From assembly GCA_036265345.1 (NCBI GenBank), contig DATAPE010000208.1, forward strand, positions 1 through 8,788: a stretch of DNA of 8,788 nt. Reading direction: 5' to 3'. Positions 1 to 8,440 of the stretch are shown here, piece by piece. The notes under the pieces were generated by a model. The model did not search any database and was not told the origin of the DNA. It saw nothing but the letters and a program-made list of their open reading frames with translations. Each line of letters opens with the position of its first letter. The first letter of the stretch is position 1. Position numbers and translations under genes: made by a program. This DNA is from DATAPE01 sp036265345 (GTDB lineage: Bacteria > Actinomycetota > CADDZG01 > WHSQ01).

Positions 1-874
1 GGTCGGCTCTTGCCTCGATCTCTTCGAACCAGTCGTTGAGCGTCTCCATGTAAGCGGCTCGCTCTTCCTGGAAGTGCAGATGGGAGCCGTTCTCGAAGAT
101 CCGGACACGCGAGTCGGGGATGCGTGCGGCCATGTCTGCGAGGTGCTCCGGCAGGCACTCGTCGTGCCGGCCTCCCGTAAGTAAAGTGGGAACCGTTATC
201 TCACCCAGTCGCTCGGTGATGTCCCAGTCCTTGAGCGTTCCCACGATCGTGAATTCGCTCGGGCCCTGCATCTGCATGTAGATGTCGGGATTGAGGCCCT
301 CGAAGGAACGTTCGAGGCCTTCCGGCCACGGATCCATGCGGCAGACGTGCCGCTTGTAGAAGGTCAACATCACTGCCTGATATTCGAGGCAGCCGAACCA
401 GCTGTGGCCTTCATGACGCGCCACCACAGCCTGATCCTCTGGGCTCATGCGCGCCAGCAAGGTGCGGGTGTCCCGTTCCCATCGGGGGATGCTCGCCGGG
501 CTGCTCGCGACGATCAGACTCTCGAGCCGGGGCTGGTGTTCGAGCACGTATTGCATCGCCAGCATCCCGCCCCACGAGCTGCCGAAGAGATGCACGCGTT
601 CGAGGCCCAGCGCGGCCCGCACCGCCACCAGTTCGGCGATGAAGCGGTCGACCACCCACAGCGAAGGGTCTGCCGGGCGGTCCGAGCGGCCGCATCCCAG
701 CTGGTCGTAGAAGATCACGCGGCGCCGCTCGCCGAGATCGTCCAGGGAGTCGAGGTAATCGTGAGCGAAGCCCGGCCCCCCGTGCAAGCACAGCACCGGC
801 ACGCCGGCGCGATCGTCGCCGACGCTTCGCCACCAGACGCGTCCCCCGGGTACTGCGATGAAGCCCTCAGCCAT
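1..874 (-). CDS. Proline iminopeptidase-family alpha/beta-hydrolase (peptidase S33), 3' end cut by window edge
   Basis: Reading the minus strand from the ATG at 874 gives 291 codons without a stop before the window ends, so only a short C-terminal piece should be missing (family members are about 290-310 residues). The translation begins MAEGFIAVPGGRVWW. Visible family motifs are the oxyanion-hole HGGPG at residues 31-35, YDQLGCGRSD at about 56-65, and the nucleophile elbow GSSWGG at 98-103 with Ser100 as predicted nucleophile. The acid is probably Asp238 in GGRHDE and the base His265 in NGSHLHF. Known members cleave N-terminal proline or other residues from short peptides; some relatives hydrolyse amides or esters, so the substrate is uncertain. 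There is no signal peptide, so it is probably cytoplasmic. The start overlaps the end of the upstream acetyltransferase gene by 8 bases (ATGGCTGA), and no good ribosome binding site is seen, which suggests translational coupling. Confidence 0.9.
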   Translation of the reverse strand, partial: MAEGFIAVPGGRVWWRSVGDDRAGVPVLCLHGGPGFAHDYLDSLDDLGERRRVIFYDQLGCGRSDRPADPSLWVVDRFIAELVAVRAALGLERVHLFGSSWGGMLAMQYVLEHQPRLESLIVASSPASIPRWERDTRTLLARMSPEDQAVVARHEGHSWFGCLEYQAVMLTFYKRHVCRMDPWPEGLERSFEGLNPDIYMQMQGPSEFTIVGTLKDWDITERLGEITVPTLLTGGRHDECLPEHLADMAARIPDSRVRIFENGSHLHFQEERAAYMETLNDWFEEIEARAD

Positions 875-1811
875 CGGGGGGGATGGTACCGGGGGGTTCC
901 TTGTCGTACACCAGCCAACGGCGGCGCATGTGCATGCCTTGGGCCTCGTACAACTTCGTGGCGCCGGTCGGATTGTCAGAATCAACGTTCAGGGCGACCC
1001 CGCCGTAGCCATGCTCTTGGAACACATGGAAGGAATGCCGAAGCAGCGCGCCGCCGATCCCACGGCCGCGGAACTCCTCGAGGACAGCCAGGGACGCGAC
1101 CCACGCCTCCTTGGTCCCGCCGCGGCCGATGAGGACGCCGGCGTCGCGGCCATCGCATCTCGCGAGGAGCCACATCTCGGGGCGGAAGGCTTCTTCCTGA
1201 AGCCGCTCCGTCCACGCCTCGAAAGGCACCGCCGAGATGCCCCACTGCCCTCGAAATGCCTCGGTCTCGATGCGGTGGAAGGAAGGCCCGTCACCTTCCC
1301 GGAAGTGCCGGATCGTGACGCCGGACGGGAGCGCGAGCGGCGCGAGGCCTTCCAACGAGCGCTCCATGTGCATGAAATCGCGTACGTGGCGGTAGCCCAG
1401 CATCTCGTAGAGACGGATCCCCCCGTCGTCGAGCCAGAGTGCCGTCGCTCTCAACATCAGCGGGCGGCCCGCTGCGATCTCGATCGCCCGGTGCTCCAGG
1501 GCGCGGACCAGCCATCCGCCCAGCCCCCTGCTCCGGTGCTCGGGATGGACCTTGCCGAAGTGGGTGACGGCGTCCTCCTCGAGCTCCTCTTTCACGTCTC
1601 CGTACCCCACCAGCTCGCCGTCGGGACCGGTGATGAGGAAGGAGTTGCGCTCGGGATCGAAGCCCCGGCCCAAGAACAGCGTTCGGAAGAACTCGAGGTC
1701 CATGCCGGGAGCCAGGCCGTAGGCAGCGTCGGAGGCGTCGAAGAGCGCCACCACCTGCGGGAGGTCCTCTAGGGTTGCCGGTCGCACTCGATAGCCCGGT
1801 GGAAGGGTCAT
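867..1811 (-). CDS. Tandem-GNAT N-acetyltransferase (two acetyl-CoA-binding domains)
   Basis: A 314-residue protein made of two GNAT folds. The N-terminal domain (about residues 7-150) carries VHPEHRSRGLGGWLV, whose RSRGLG at 93-98 matches the pyrophosphate-binding Q/R-x-x-G-x-G/A loop. The C-terminal domain (about 165-305) carries EEFRGRGIGGALL with RGRGIG at 248-253, followed by NPTGATKLYEAQGM (280-293), the usual GNAT motif B. GNAT enzymes transfer an acyl group from acyl-CoA to an amine. The double-domain layout resembles mycothiol synthase (MshD) and related actinobacterial proteins, but nothing visible proves MshD activity, so no symbol is given. The start is the ATG at 1811, read as MTLPPGYRVRPAT; no strong Shine-Dalgarno precedes it. 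It is divergent from dnaK, 123 bases away, and overlaps the downstream hydrolase gene by 8 bases. A long opposite-strand open frame here is a high-GC shadow. Confidence 0.88.
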   Translation of the reverse strand: MTLPPGYRVRPATLEDLPQVVALFDASDAAYGLAPGMDLEFFRTLFLGRGFDPERNSFLITGPDGELVGYGDVKEELEEDAVTHFGKVHPEHRSRGLGGWLVRALEHRAIEIAAGRPLMLRATALWLDDGGIRLYEMLGYRHVRDFMHMERSLEGLAPLALPSGVTIRHFREGDGPSFHRIETEAFRGQWGISAVPFEAWTERLQEEAFRPEMWLLARCDGRDAGVLIGRGGTKEAWVASLAVLEEFRGRGIGGALLRHSFHVFQEHGYGGVALNVDSDNPTGATKLYEAQGMHMRRRWLVYDKEPPGTIPPDG

Positions 1812-1856
1812 GGGCGGCAGGATAGCGGGAATAGGGGGCCCTGGAGGAGTGTTGGA

Positions 1857-1877
1857 CTTGACAGTATCAGACTCAAG
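1857..1877. promoter_or_regulatory. HAIR element, predicted HspR operator
   Basis: The 21-base site reads CTTGACA-N7-ACTCAAG. The established HspR consensus (HspR-associated inverted repeat) is CTTGAGT-N7-ACTCAAG, so the right half-site is perfect and the left matches at five of seven bases; the spacing is exact. It lies over the -35 box and part of the spacer of the dnaK promoter, a position that fits repression of RNA polymerase binding. The two departures in the left half create a consensus -35 hexamer (TTGACA), a plausible reason for the mismatch. The regulator is encoded three genes downstream. Confidence 0.87.
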
Positions 1878-1886
1878 TTTGATACT
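1858..1886 (+). promoter_or_regulatory. Predicted sigma70-type promoter of the dnaK operon
   Basis: The -35 box TTGACA (1858-1863) is a perfect consensus match and is followed after exactly 17 bases by GATACT (1881-1886), four of six to TATAAT. Transcription would start near 1892-1894, giving a leader of about 40 bases. The -35 box is embedded in the HAIR operator. This is the only convincing promoter seen ahead of the five-gene operon; no internal promoter was recognised in the short gaps between its genes. Confidence 0.75.
1863..1886. repeat. Imperfect 24-base palindrome overlapping HAIR and the -10 box
   Basis: Arms AGTATCA (1863-1869) and TGATACT (1880-1886) are perfect inverted complements separated by 10 bases, and the centre adds further symmetry (ACT and AGT at 1871-1873 and 1876-1878), so ten of twelve pairs match. 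The right arm contains the predicted dnaK -10 box, and the left arm places the same TGATACT string on the minus strand. It lies upstream of the predicted transcript start, so it would act as DNA rather than as an RNA hairpin. Its role as an operator or divergent promoter is inference. Confidence 0.5.
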
Positions 1887-1905
1887 CGATCACATTCAAG
1901 TTTGA
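1873..1905 (+). repeat. Direct repeat pair TCAAGTTTGA in the dnaK control region
   Basis: The 10-base string TCAAGTTTGA occurs at 1873-1882 and again at 1896-1905, with starts 23 bases apart. The first copy runs from the right HAIR half-site into the -10 region, and the second covers the predicted transcription start. Both resemble an HspR half-site (CTCAAG or TTCAAG). The second copy has no good partner half-site at the normal 7-base spacing, so if bound it would be a weak or accessory site. Confidence 0.5.
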
Positions 1906-1922
1906 GCGTAGTCAGCGATCCT

Positions 1923-1928
1923 AGGAGG
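1923..1928 (+). promoter_or_regulatory. Shine-Dalgarno site for dnaK
   Basis: AGGAGG lies 6 bases ahead of the GTG at 1935. A competing out-of-frame GTG at 1931 is only 2 bases away, so this site decides in favour of 1935, which gives the family-typical MAKAVGIDLGTTNS start. Confidence 0.9.
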
Positions 1929-1934
1929 CAGTGA

Positions 1935-3770
<1,836 letters not shown>

Positions 3771-3775
3771 GTCGC

Positions 3776-4408
3776 ATGACCGAAGACCACACGGATACAC
3801 CCCGGCGAGTGAAGGTGCAGGACAAGCGGCGCACCGCGACCCCCGAGCAGGGGGGAGCGGGCGCTGCACCTCCTGTTGCAGCATCGCGGGGGAAAGATGG
3901 GCCGCGCGGGCCGGTGCTGCTCGAAGAAACTTCGGATCGCGAGCAGATCCCCCTTGGCGAGATCGAGGAAGTTCCTTCCGAACCCGAGCTGAGCGTTGCC
4001 GAGTTGCAACGCCTCAAGGCAGACCTCGAGAACGCGCGCAAACGCATGGTGAAGGAGCAGACTCGAATCACCGAACACGCCACCAGAAGGCTCGTCGAGA
4101 AGCTTCTGCCGGTGCTGGATCACTTCCAACTGGCCCTCGATCATGGCGAAGGGGGCAAAGGGATAGAGCTCGCTATCCGGCAGGCGGTCGAGGTGCTGAA
4201 AGGCGAAGGCCTCGAGGAGGTCGACGTTCCCGAAGGGGCCGAGTTCGATCCGCGCCTCCATCACGCGGTGGCGACTTACCGCGACCCGTCGGTTGCGGTG
4301 GACACTGTCACGAAGGTGCAACGGCGCGGTTACAACTTCAGAGGCCAGTCTCTGCGATCGCCCGAGGTGGTGGTCGCCCAACCCGCCGATGACACGGAAG
4401 AGGCGTAG
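3776..4408 (+). CDS. grpE: Nucleotide exchange factor GrpE
   Basis: GrpE is the homodimeric factor that opens the DnaK nucleotide cleft to release ADP. The protein has 210 residues. About 65 N-terminal residues are charged, Pro/Gly-rich and probably disordered. A coiled coil follows at about 72-108 (ELSVAELQRLKADLENARKR), then LLPVLDHFQLAL (110-121) in the helical-bundle dimerisation region, and the beta-wing domain with EFDPRLHHAVATY (156-168) and VQRRGYNFRGQSLR (181-194), which are GrpE signatures. The ATG at 3776 is 5 bases after the dnaK stop. No clear Shine-Dalgarno sits at normal distance, so coupling to dnaK translation is likely. Four amphipathic-to-basic residues in the tail vary freely in this family and give no further clue. 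Confidence 0.96.
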   Translation: MTEDHTDTPRRVKVQDKRRTATPEQGGAGAAPPVAASRGKDGPRGPVLLEETSDREQIPLGEIEEVPSEPELSVAELQRLKADLENARKRMVKEQTRITEHATRRLVEKLLPVLDHFQLALDHGEGGKGIELAIRQAVEVLKGEGLEEVDVPEGAEFDPRLHHAVATYRDPSVAVDTVTKVQRRGYNFRGQSLRSPEVVVAQPADDTEEA

Positions 4409-4410
4409 CC

Positions 4411-5352
4411 GTGTCGCAGCGCGAGTGGGCGGAGAAGGACTATTACAAGACGCTCGGCGTCGATAAGACCGCGACCAAAGAGGAGATCAAGAAGGCCTAC
4501 CGGAAACTCGCGCAGAAATACCACCCCGATGCCAACAAAGGGGATCCCTCTGCCGAAGAGCGCTTCAAGGAGATCTCGGAAGCGCAATCGATCCTTACCA
4601 ACGACACGAAGCGCCGTGAGTACGACCAGATGCGCTCGCTGATCGAAGCCGGCGGCCAGCGGTGGTACGGATACGCGCCCGGCGATGGCGGAGGCAACGT
4701 GCGGGTCAACATCGGGGACCTGGGCGATCTGCTGAACGAGCAGGGCGGCGCGGGTCTGTTCGAAGACCTTCTCGGCTTCGGCTTTAGGGGGCCGGCTCGC
4801 GGTGAGGATATGGAGACCGAGGTCGAGTTGAGCTTCGAGGACGCGATGAAGGGAACTACCGTCTCGCTGCCGCAAGGGGGCCGCGTCCGGATCCCGCCCG
4901 GCATCGGCGACGGAAGCCGCGTGCGGGCTGCGGGCAAGGGCGGGAAGGGCCGCCGTGGTGCTGGGGCCGGAGACCTCTACGTCCGCGTACACGTGAAGCC
5001 CCATCCCATCTTCGAGCGCGGCCCCCAAGGCCAGCTCACGGTCCGCGTGCCGGTCACGATCACCGAGGCCGCGCTGGGCACACAGGTCGAGGTCCCCACG
5101 CTGGACGGCAGCGTGACCGTGAAGATCCCCGCAGGCACCCCCAACGGTAAGACCCTGCGCGTCCGCGGGAAGGGCGCGCCCACCGCCAAAGGCGGCAAGG
5201 GGGATCTCCTCGTCAAGGTAGAGGTCGAGGTTCCCCAAAAACTCTCGAAGCAAGAGCGCGAGCTGCTCGAGAAGTTCGCGGCGGCTCACCGCGCCTCGCC
5301 AAGGGCCCATCTCGAAAGTTATCTCGATGCAGAACGCGCGAAGGCGTCCTAG
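4411..5352 (+). CDS. dnaJ: DnaJ co-chaperone (Hsp40), zinc-finger-less
   Basis: J-domain co-chaperone of 313 residues that stimulates DnaK ATP hydrolysis and delivers substrates. The J domain covers about 10-72 with the essential HPD at 38-40. A Gly-rich linker follows (about 80-130), then C-terminal domain I beginning RGEDMETEVELSFEDAMKG, domain II (about 207-283; LDGSVTVKIPAGTPNGKTLRVRGKG) and a short helical end. Class A DnaJ proteins carry four CxxCxGxG repeats inside domain I; here VSLPQGGRVRIPPG (151-164) runs straight through that point and the protein contains no cysteine. Its N-terminus (MSQREWAEKD) and both flanks otherwise match actinobacterial DnaJ1, which from memory has the finger (M. 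tuberculosis DnaJ1 about 395 residues). It is therefore functionally class B (CbpA-like). The GTG start at 4411 lies 2 bases after the grpE stop, with GGAAGAGG upstream as a plausible ribosome site. Confidence 0.95.
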   Translation: MSQREWAEKDYYKTLGVDKTATKEEIKKAYRKLAQKYHPDANKGDPSAEERFKEISEAQSILTNDTKRREYDQMRSLIEAGGQRWYGYAPGDGGGNVRVNIGDLGDLLNEQGGAGLFEDLLGFGFRGPARGEDMETEVELSFEDAMKGTTVSLPQGGRVRIPPGIGDGSRVRAAGKGGKGRRGAGAGDLYVRVHVKPHPIFERGPQGQLTVRVPVTITEAALGTQVEVPTLDGSVTVKIPAGTPNGKTLRVRGKGAPTAKGGKGDLLVKVEVEVPQKLSKQERELLEKFAAAHRASPRAHLESYLDAERAKAS

Positions 5353-5356
5353 GAGG
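5351..5356 (+). promoter_or_regulatory. Shine-Dalgarno site for hspR, overlapping the dnaJ stop codon
   Basis: AGGAGG lies 5 bases ahead of the hspR ATG at 5362 and shares its first two bases with the dnaJ stop TAG (5350-5352). Ribosomes finishing dnaJ would sit on this site, so hspR translation is probably coupled to dnaJ translation. Confidence 0.85.
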
Positions 5357-5361
5357 CGGCG

Positions 5362-5814
5362 ATGGCTCGGCGAGCGGTGAACGAGCAGGCGAACTACGTG
5401 ATCTCGGTTGCGGCAGAGCTCGCAGGCGTGCACCCGCAAACCCTCCGGGTGTACGAGCGTAAAGGTCTGATCCAGCCCCGGCGTACGCAAGGGAACTCGC
5501 GTCGTTATTCGGAGCAGGACATCGAGCTGCTGCGAAGGATCCAGGAGCTCACCGAAGAGGGCATCAACCTGGCCGGCGTCACGCGCATCCTGGAGCTCGA
5601 GCACGATCTCACCCGCGCCAAGGCGCGATACGAGCGCGCTCTGCGCCAATTGCAAGCCGCACAGACGGAGCTTCGGGTCATCTCTACCCGGTCATCGCTC
5701 GTTCCCCTGCGCGACGTGCGCAGGATCCGCCGGGCGATGAAATCCGACGCACTGGACTCCGCCGGCAAGTCGCGGGTCTTCGTTGTCCCACCGATCACTC
5801 CGATGGACGAATAG
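5362..5814 (+). CDS. hspR: Heat-shock repressor HspR (MerR family)
   Basis: Predicted DNA-binding repressor of 150 residues. The winged-helix MerR head spans about 11-75: YVISVAAELAGVHPQTLRVY contains the helix-turn-helix, followed by YERKGLIQPRRTQGNSRRYS (the wing) and DIELLRRIQELTEEGINLAGV. This matches the HspR subfamily rather than metal-sensing MerR proteins. Residues about 76-105 form a probable dimerisation coiled coil, after which a basic stretch and a hydrophobic tail (RVFVVPP, 138-144) end the protein. HspR represses dnaK operons by binding HAIR sites, and in Streptomyces and Mycobacterium this needs DnaK. Its place in the operon behind a HAIR-bearing promoter implies autoregulation. 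Length is within the family range. Start ATG at 5362 behind AGGAGG; 9 bases after dnaJ. Confidence 0.95.
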   Translation: MARRAVNEQANYVISVAAELAGVHPQTLRVYERKGLIQPRRTQGNSRRYSEQDIELLRRIQELTEEGINLAGVTRILELEHDLTRAKARYERALRQLQAAQTELRVISTRSSLVPLRDVRRIRRAMKSDALDSAGKSRVFVVPPITPMDE

Positions 5815-5833
5815 CCGATAGGCAGGTGAATGG

Positions 5834-8428
5834 ATGGATCTGAACAAGCTCACCCTTAAGTCTCAAGAGGCGCTGGGCGCCGCGCAACGCCTGGCCGGCG
5901 AGCTCAACCACCAGCAGATCGAGAACGCCCATCTTCTGGCCGCTCTTCTGGAACAACCGGAGGGCGTCATCTACCCGCTGCTGCAGAAGTTGGGAGCCTC
6001 GCCCCGCACGCTGCGCGTCTCGCTGGACGGTGTCCTCGATCGTCTACCCAAGGTCTACGGGCAGGTGGAGATCTACCTCTCCCCCGGCCTGCGTAGCACG
6101 ATGGATCGAGCCTTTGCCGAAGCCGAGTCGCTGGGTGACGCCTATCTGTCGACCGAGCATCTGTTGCTGGCCCTTCTCGATCAAGGCGACGACGTTGCGG
6201 GCATCCTCAGCGGCGCCGGCATAGATCGCGCTCGCGTCCTGGACGCGCTAAAGGAGATCAGAGGAACCCAGCAGGTGACCGATCAGACGCCGGAGGAGAA
6301 ATATCAGGCTCTCGAGAGGTTCGGACGCGACCTCACCGAGGCGGCACGCCGGGGGAAGCTGGACCCTGTCATAGGCCGCGACGACGAGATCCGCCGCGTC
6401 ATACAGGTGCTGTCGCGCCGCACCAAGAACAACCCGGTGTTGATCGGGGAGCCGGGTGTCGGCAAGACCGCCATCGTGGAGGGCCTGGCCAACCGGATCG
6501 TTGCGGGGGATGTGCCGGAATCGCTGAAGAACAAGCGCGTGATCGCCCTGGACATCGGCTCGATGATCGCAGGGTCCAAATACCGTGGCGAGTTCGAAGA
6601 GCGCCTCAAGGCGGTGCTCGGCGAGATCGCGGCGTCGGAGGGCGAGATCATCACCTTCGTCGACGAGCTTCACACCGTGGTGGGGGCCGGCGCGGCAGAG
6701 GGTGCCATGGATGCGGGCAACATGATCAAGCCCATGCTCGCTCGGGGTGAGCTCCGGATGATCGGAGCGACCACGCTCGACGAGTACCGCAAGCATGTCG
6801 AAAAGGATGCCGCCCTCGAGCGAAGATTCCAACCTGTCGTGGTTGGCGAGCCCTCCGTCGAGGACACGATCGCCATCTTGCGTGGTCTCAAGGAGCGTTA
6901 CGAGGTCCACCACGGTGTGCGGATCCAAGATGCGGCTCTGGTGGCGGCGGCCGTCCTGTCGGATCGGTATGTGACCGCGCGTTTCCTTCCCGACAAAGCC
7001 ATCGACCTCGTAGACGAGGCCGCGTCACGCCTGCGTATGGAGATCGATTCCATGCCCATCGAGATCGACGTCCTCGATCGCCGCGCCAAGCAGCTCGAGA
7101 TCGAGAAGGCTGCGCTGACCAAGGAAACTGACGTCGTCTCGAAGGAGAGACGGTCTCGGATCGAGGAGGAGCTTGCGGGGCTGCACGAAGAGATGGACGG
7201 GATGAAGGCGCATTGGGAGCAAGAGAAGCAGGCCATCGACGGGATCCGGGCACTGAAGGCGGAGATCGAGCAGGTCCGCGGTGCTGCCGAGCGAGCGGAG
7301 CGCGATGGCGATCTCAGCAAGGCGGCGGAGCTTCGGTACGGCAGGTTGATCGAGCTGCAGAAAGAGCTAGAGAGCGCCAACGAACGCCTGGCCGAATTGC
7401 AGTCCGATCGCAAGTTCCTGAAGGAAGAGGTCGATGAGGAAGACATCGCCGAAGTGGTGGCCAGATGGACCGGTATCCCGGTCTCGAAGCTCATGGAGGG
7501 CGAGGTCCAGAAGCTCGTGAAGATGGAAGAGGGCCTGCATGAGCGCGTGGTCGGCCAGGACGAGGCGGTGGCCGCGGTAGCCAACGCGATCCGTCGCGCC
7601 CGGTCCGGGCTCAGCGACCCGCACCGGCCCATCGGCTCCTTCATCTTCCTGGGCCCGACGGGCGTGGGCAAGACCGAGCTAGCCAGGGCATTGGCAGAGT
7701 TCCTATTCGACGACGAACGTGCGCTCATCCGCATCGACATGAGCGAGTACATGGAGAGACACGCGGTCAGCAGGCTGGTAGGCGCGCCGCCGGGCTACGT
7801 CGGATACGAAGAAGGCGGCCAGCTGACAGAGGCAGTACGCCGCCGCCCTTACTCCGTGATCCTGCTCGACGAGATCGAGAAAGCGCATCCGGACGTGTTC
7901 AACATGCTGCTTCAGATCCTCGACGACGGGCGGCTAACGGACTCCCAGGGCCGCACGATCGATTTCAAGAACACCGTCGTGATCATGACGTCGAACCTCG
8001 GTTCTCAGTGGATCCTGTCTCCGTCGGAGACCGAGGAGTCGATGCGTGACAAGGTCATGGAGACCGTGCGGCATCAGTTCAAGCCGGAGTTCCTCAACCG
8101 TGTCGACGAGATCATCGTCTTCCACCGTCTCGGGCAGGAGCACCTTGCACGCATCATCAACCTGCAATTGACGCGTCTCGAGGAGAGGCTCGCGGATCGG
8201 GACATCCTTCTGATCGTCGATGACGATGCGCGCCGGTACCTCGCCGAGAAGGGATACGACCCCGCCTACGGGGCGCGACCGCTGAAGCGGTTGATCCAAC
8301 GAGAGATCGAGAACCAGCTGGCTCTGAAGTTGCTGGACGGCACCTTCCGGCCCGGCGAGAGGATAGAGGTCGGGGTGGCCGGAGATGCATTGGAATTCAG
8401 GACGGCGGCCGTTCCAGCGGCGGTCTAA
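5834..8428 (+). CDS. clpB: ATP-dependent disaggregase ClpB (Hsp100)
   Basis: Hexameric AAA+ unfoldase of 864 residues that threads aggregated polypeptides through its pore together with DnaK. The N domain (about 1-145) precedes the first AAA+ module: Walker A GEPGVGKT (205-212), pore loop GSKYRG (247-252), Walker B ITFVDE (273-278) and arginine fingers at 330-331. The ClpB-defining middle domain, a long coiled coil, occupies about 405-530 and is the DnaK contact site in studied proteins. The second module has GPTGVGKT (607-614), pore loop GYVGYEE (654-660), Walker B VILLDE (675-680) and sensor-2 GARPLKR (813-819). All catalytic residues are intact, and there is no ClpP-binding IGL/F-type loop, which fits ClpB rather than ClpA or ClpC. 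The ATG at 5834 is 19 bases after hspR; an out-of-frame ATG at 5830 is too close to the AGGTGA ribosome site (5824-5829). Confidence 0.98.
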   Translation: MDLNKLTLKSQEALGAAQRLAGELNHQQIENAHLLAALLEQPEGVIYPLLQKLGASPRTLRVSLDGVLDRLPKVYGQVEIYLSPGLRSTMDRAFAEAESLGDAYLSTEHLLLALLDQGDDVAGILSGAGIDRARVLDALKEIRGTQQVTDQTPEEKYQALERFGRDLTEAARRGKLDPVIGRDDEIRRVIQVLSRRTKNNPVLIGEPGVGKTAIVEGLANRIVAGDVPESLKNKRVIALDIGSMIAGSKYRGEFEERLKAVLGEIAASEGEIITFVDELHTVVGAGAAEGAMDAGNMIKPMLARGELRMIGATTLDEYRKHVEKDAALERRFQPVVVGEPSVEDTIAILRGLKERYEVHHGVRIQDAALVAAAVLSDRYVTARFLPDKAIDLVDEAASRLRMEIDSMPIEIDVLDRRAKQLEIEKAALTKETDVVSKERRSRIEEELAGLHEEMDGMKAHWEQEKQAIDGIRALKAEIEQVRGAAERAERDGDLSKAAELRYGRLIELQKELESANERLAELQSDRKFLKEEVDEEDIAEVVARWTGIPVSKLMEGEVQKLVKMEEGLHERVVGQDEAVAAVANAIRRARSGLSDPHRPIGSFIFLGPTGVGKTELARALAEFLFDDERALIRIDMSEYMERHAVSRLVGAPPGYVGYEEGGQLTEAVRRRPYSVILLDEIEKAHPDVFNMLLQILDDGRLTDSQGRTIDFKNTVVIMTSNLGSQWILSPSETEESMRDKVMETVRHQFKPEFLNRVDEIIVFHRLGQEHLARIINLQLTRLEERLADRDILLIVDDDARRYLAEKGYDPAYGARPLKRLIQREIENQLALKLLDGTFRPGERIEVGVAGDALEFRTAAVPAAV

Positions 8429-8440
8429 CTCCGGCTGAAG

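Noticed and set aside
347..1132. 261-residue plus-strand frame and a 140-residue minus-strand frame (411-833) over the hydrolase gene
   Set aside because: The correct minus-strand frame starting at 874 shows HGGPG, GSSWGG and the rest of a catalytic triad, so these are shadows. The real gene is easily missed because it runs off the window edge.
858..1772. 304-residue plus-strand frame opposite the acetyltransferase gene
   Set aside because: The minus strand shows two intact GNAT motif sets; the plus-strand product has no family features.
867..1811. Naming the acetyltransferase mycothiol synthase (mshD)
   Set aside because: The tandem-GNAT layout fits, but many actinobacterial paralogues share it and no substrate-specific residues can be confirmed by eye.
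1887..1934. CIRCE element or heat-shock RNA thermometer in the dnaK leader
   Set aside because: No CIRCE-type repeat (TTAGCACTC with its complement) is present, and the short leader shows no stem that hides AGGAGG.
4330..5655. 441-residue minus-strand open frame opposite dnaJ and hspR
   Set aside because: It spans three well-supported plus-strand genes across their junctions, shows no motif or ribosome site, and is explained by codon bias at third positions.
6898..7752. 284-residue Ser/Arg-rich minus-strand frame opposite clpB
   Set aside because: Antisense to the ClpB middle domain and second AAA+ module; its Ser-rich composition is the complement of Glu/Arg/Ala codons.
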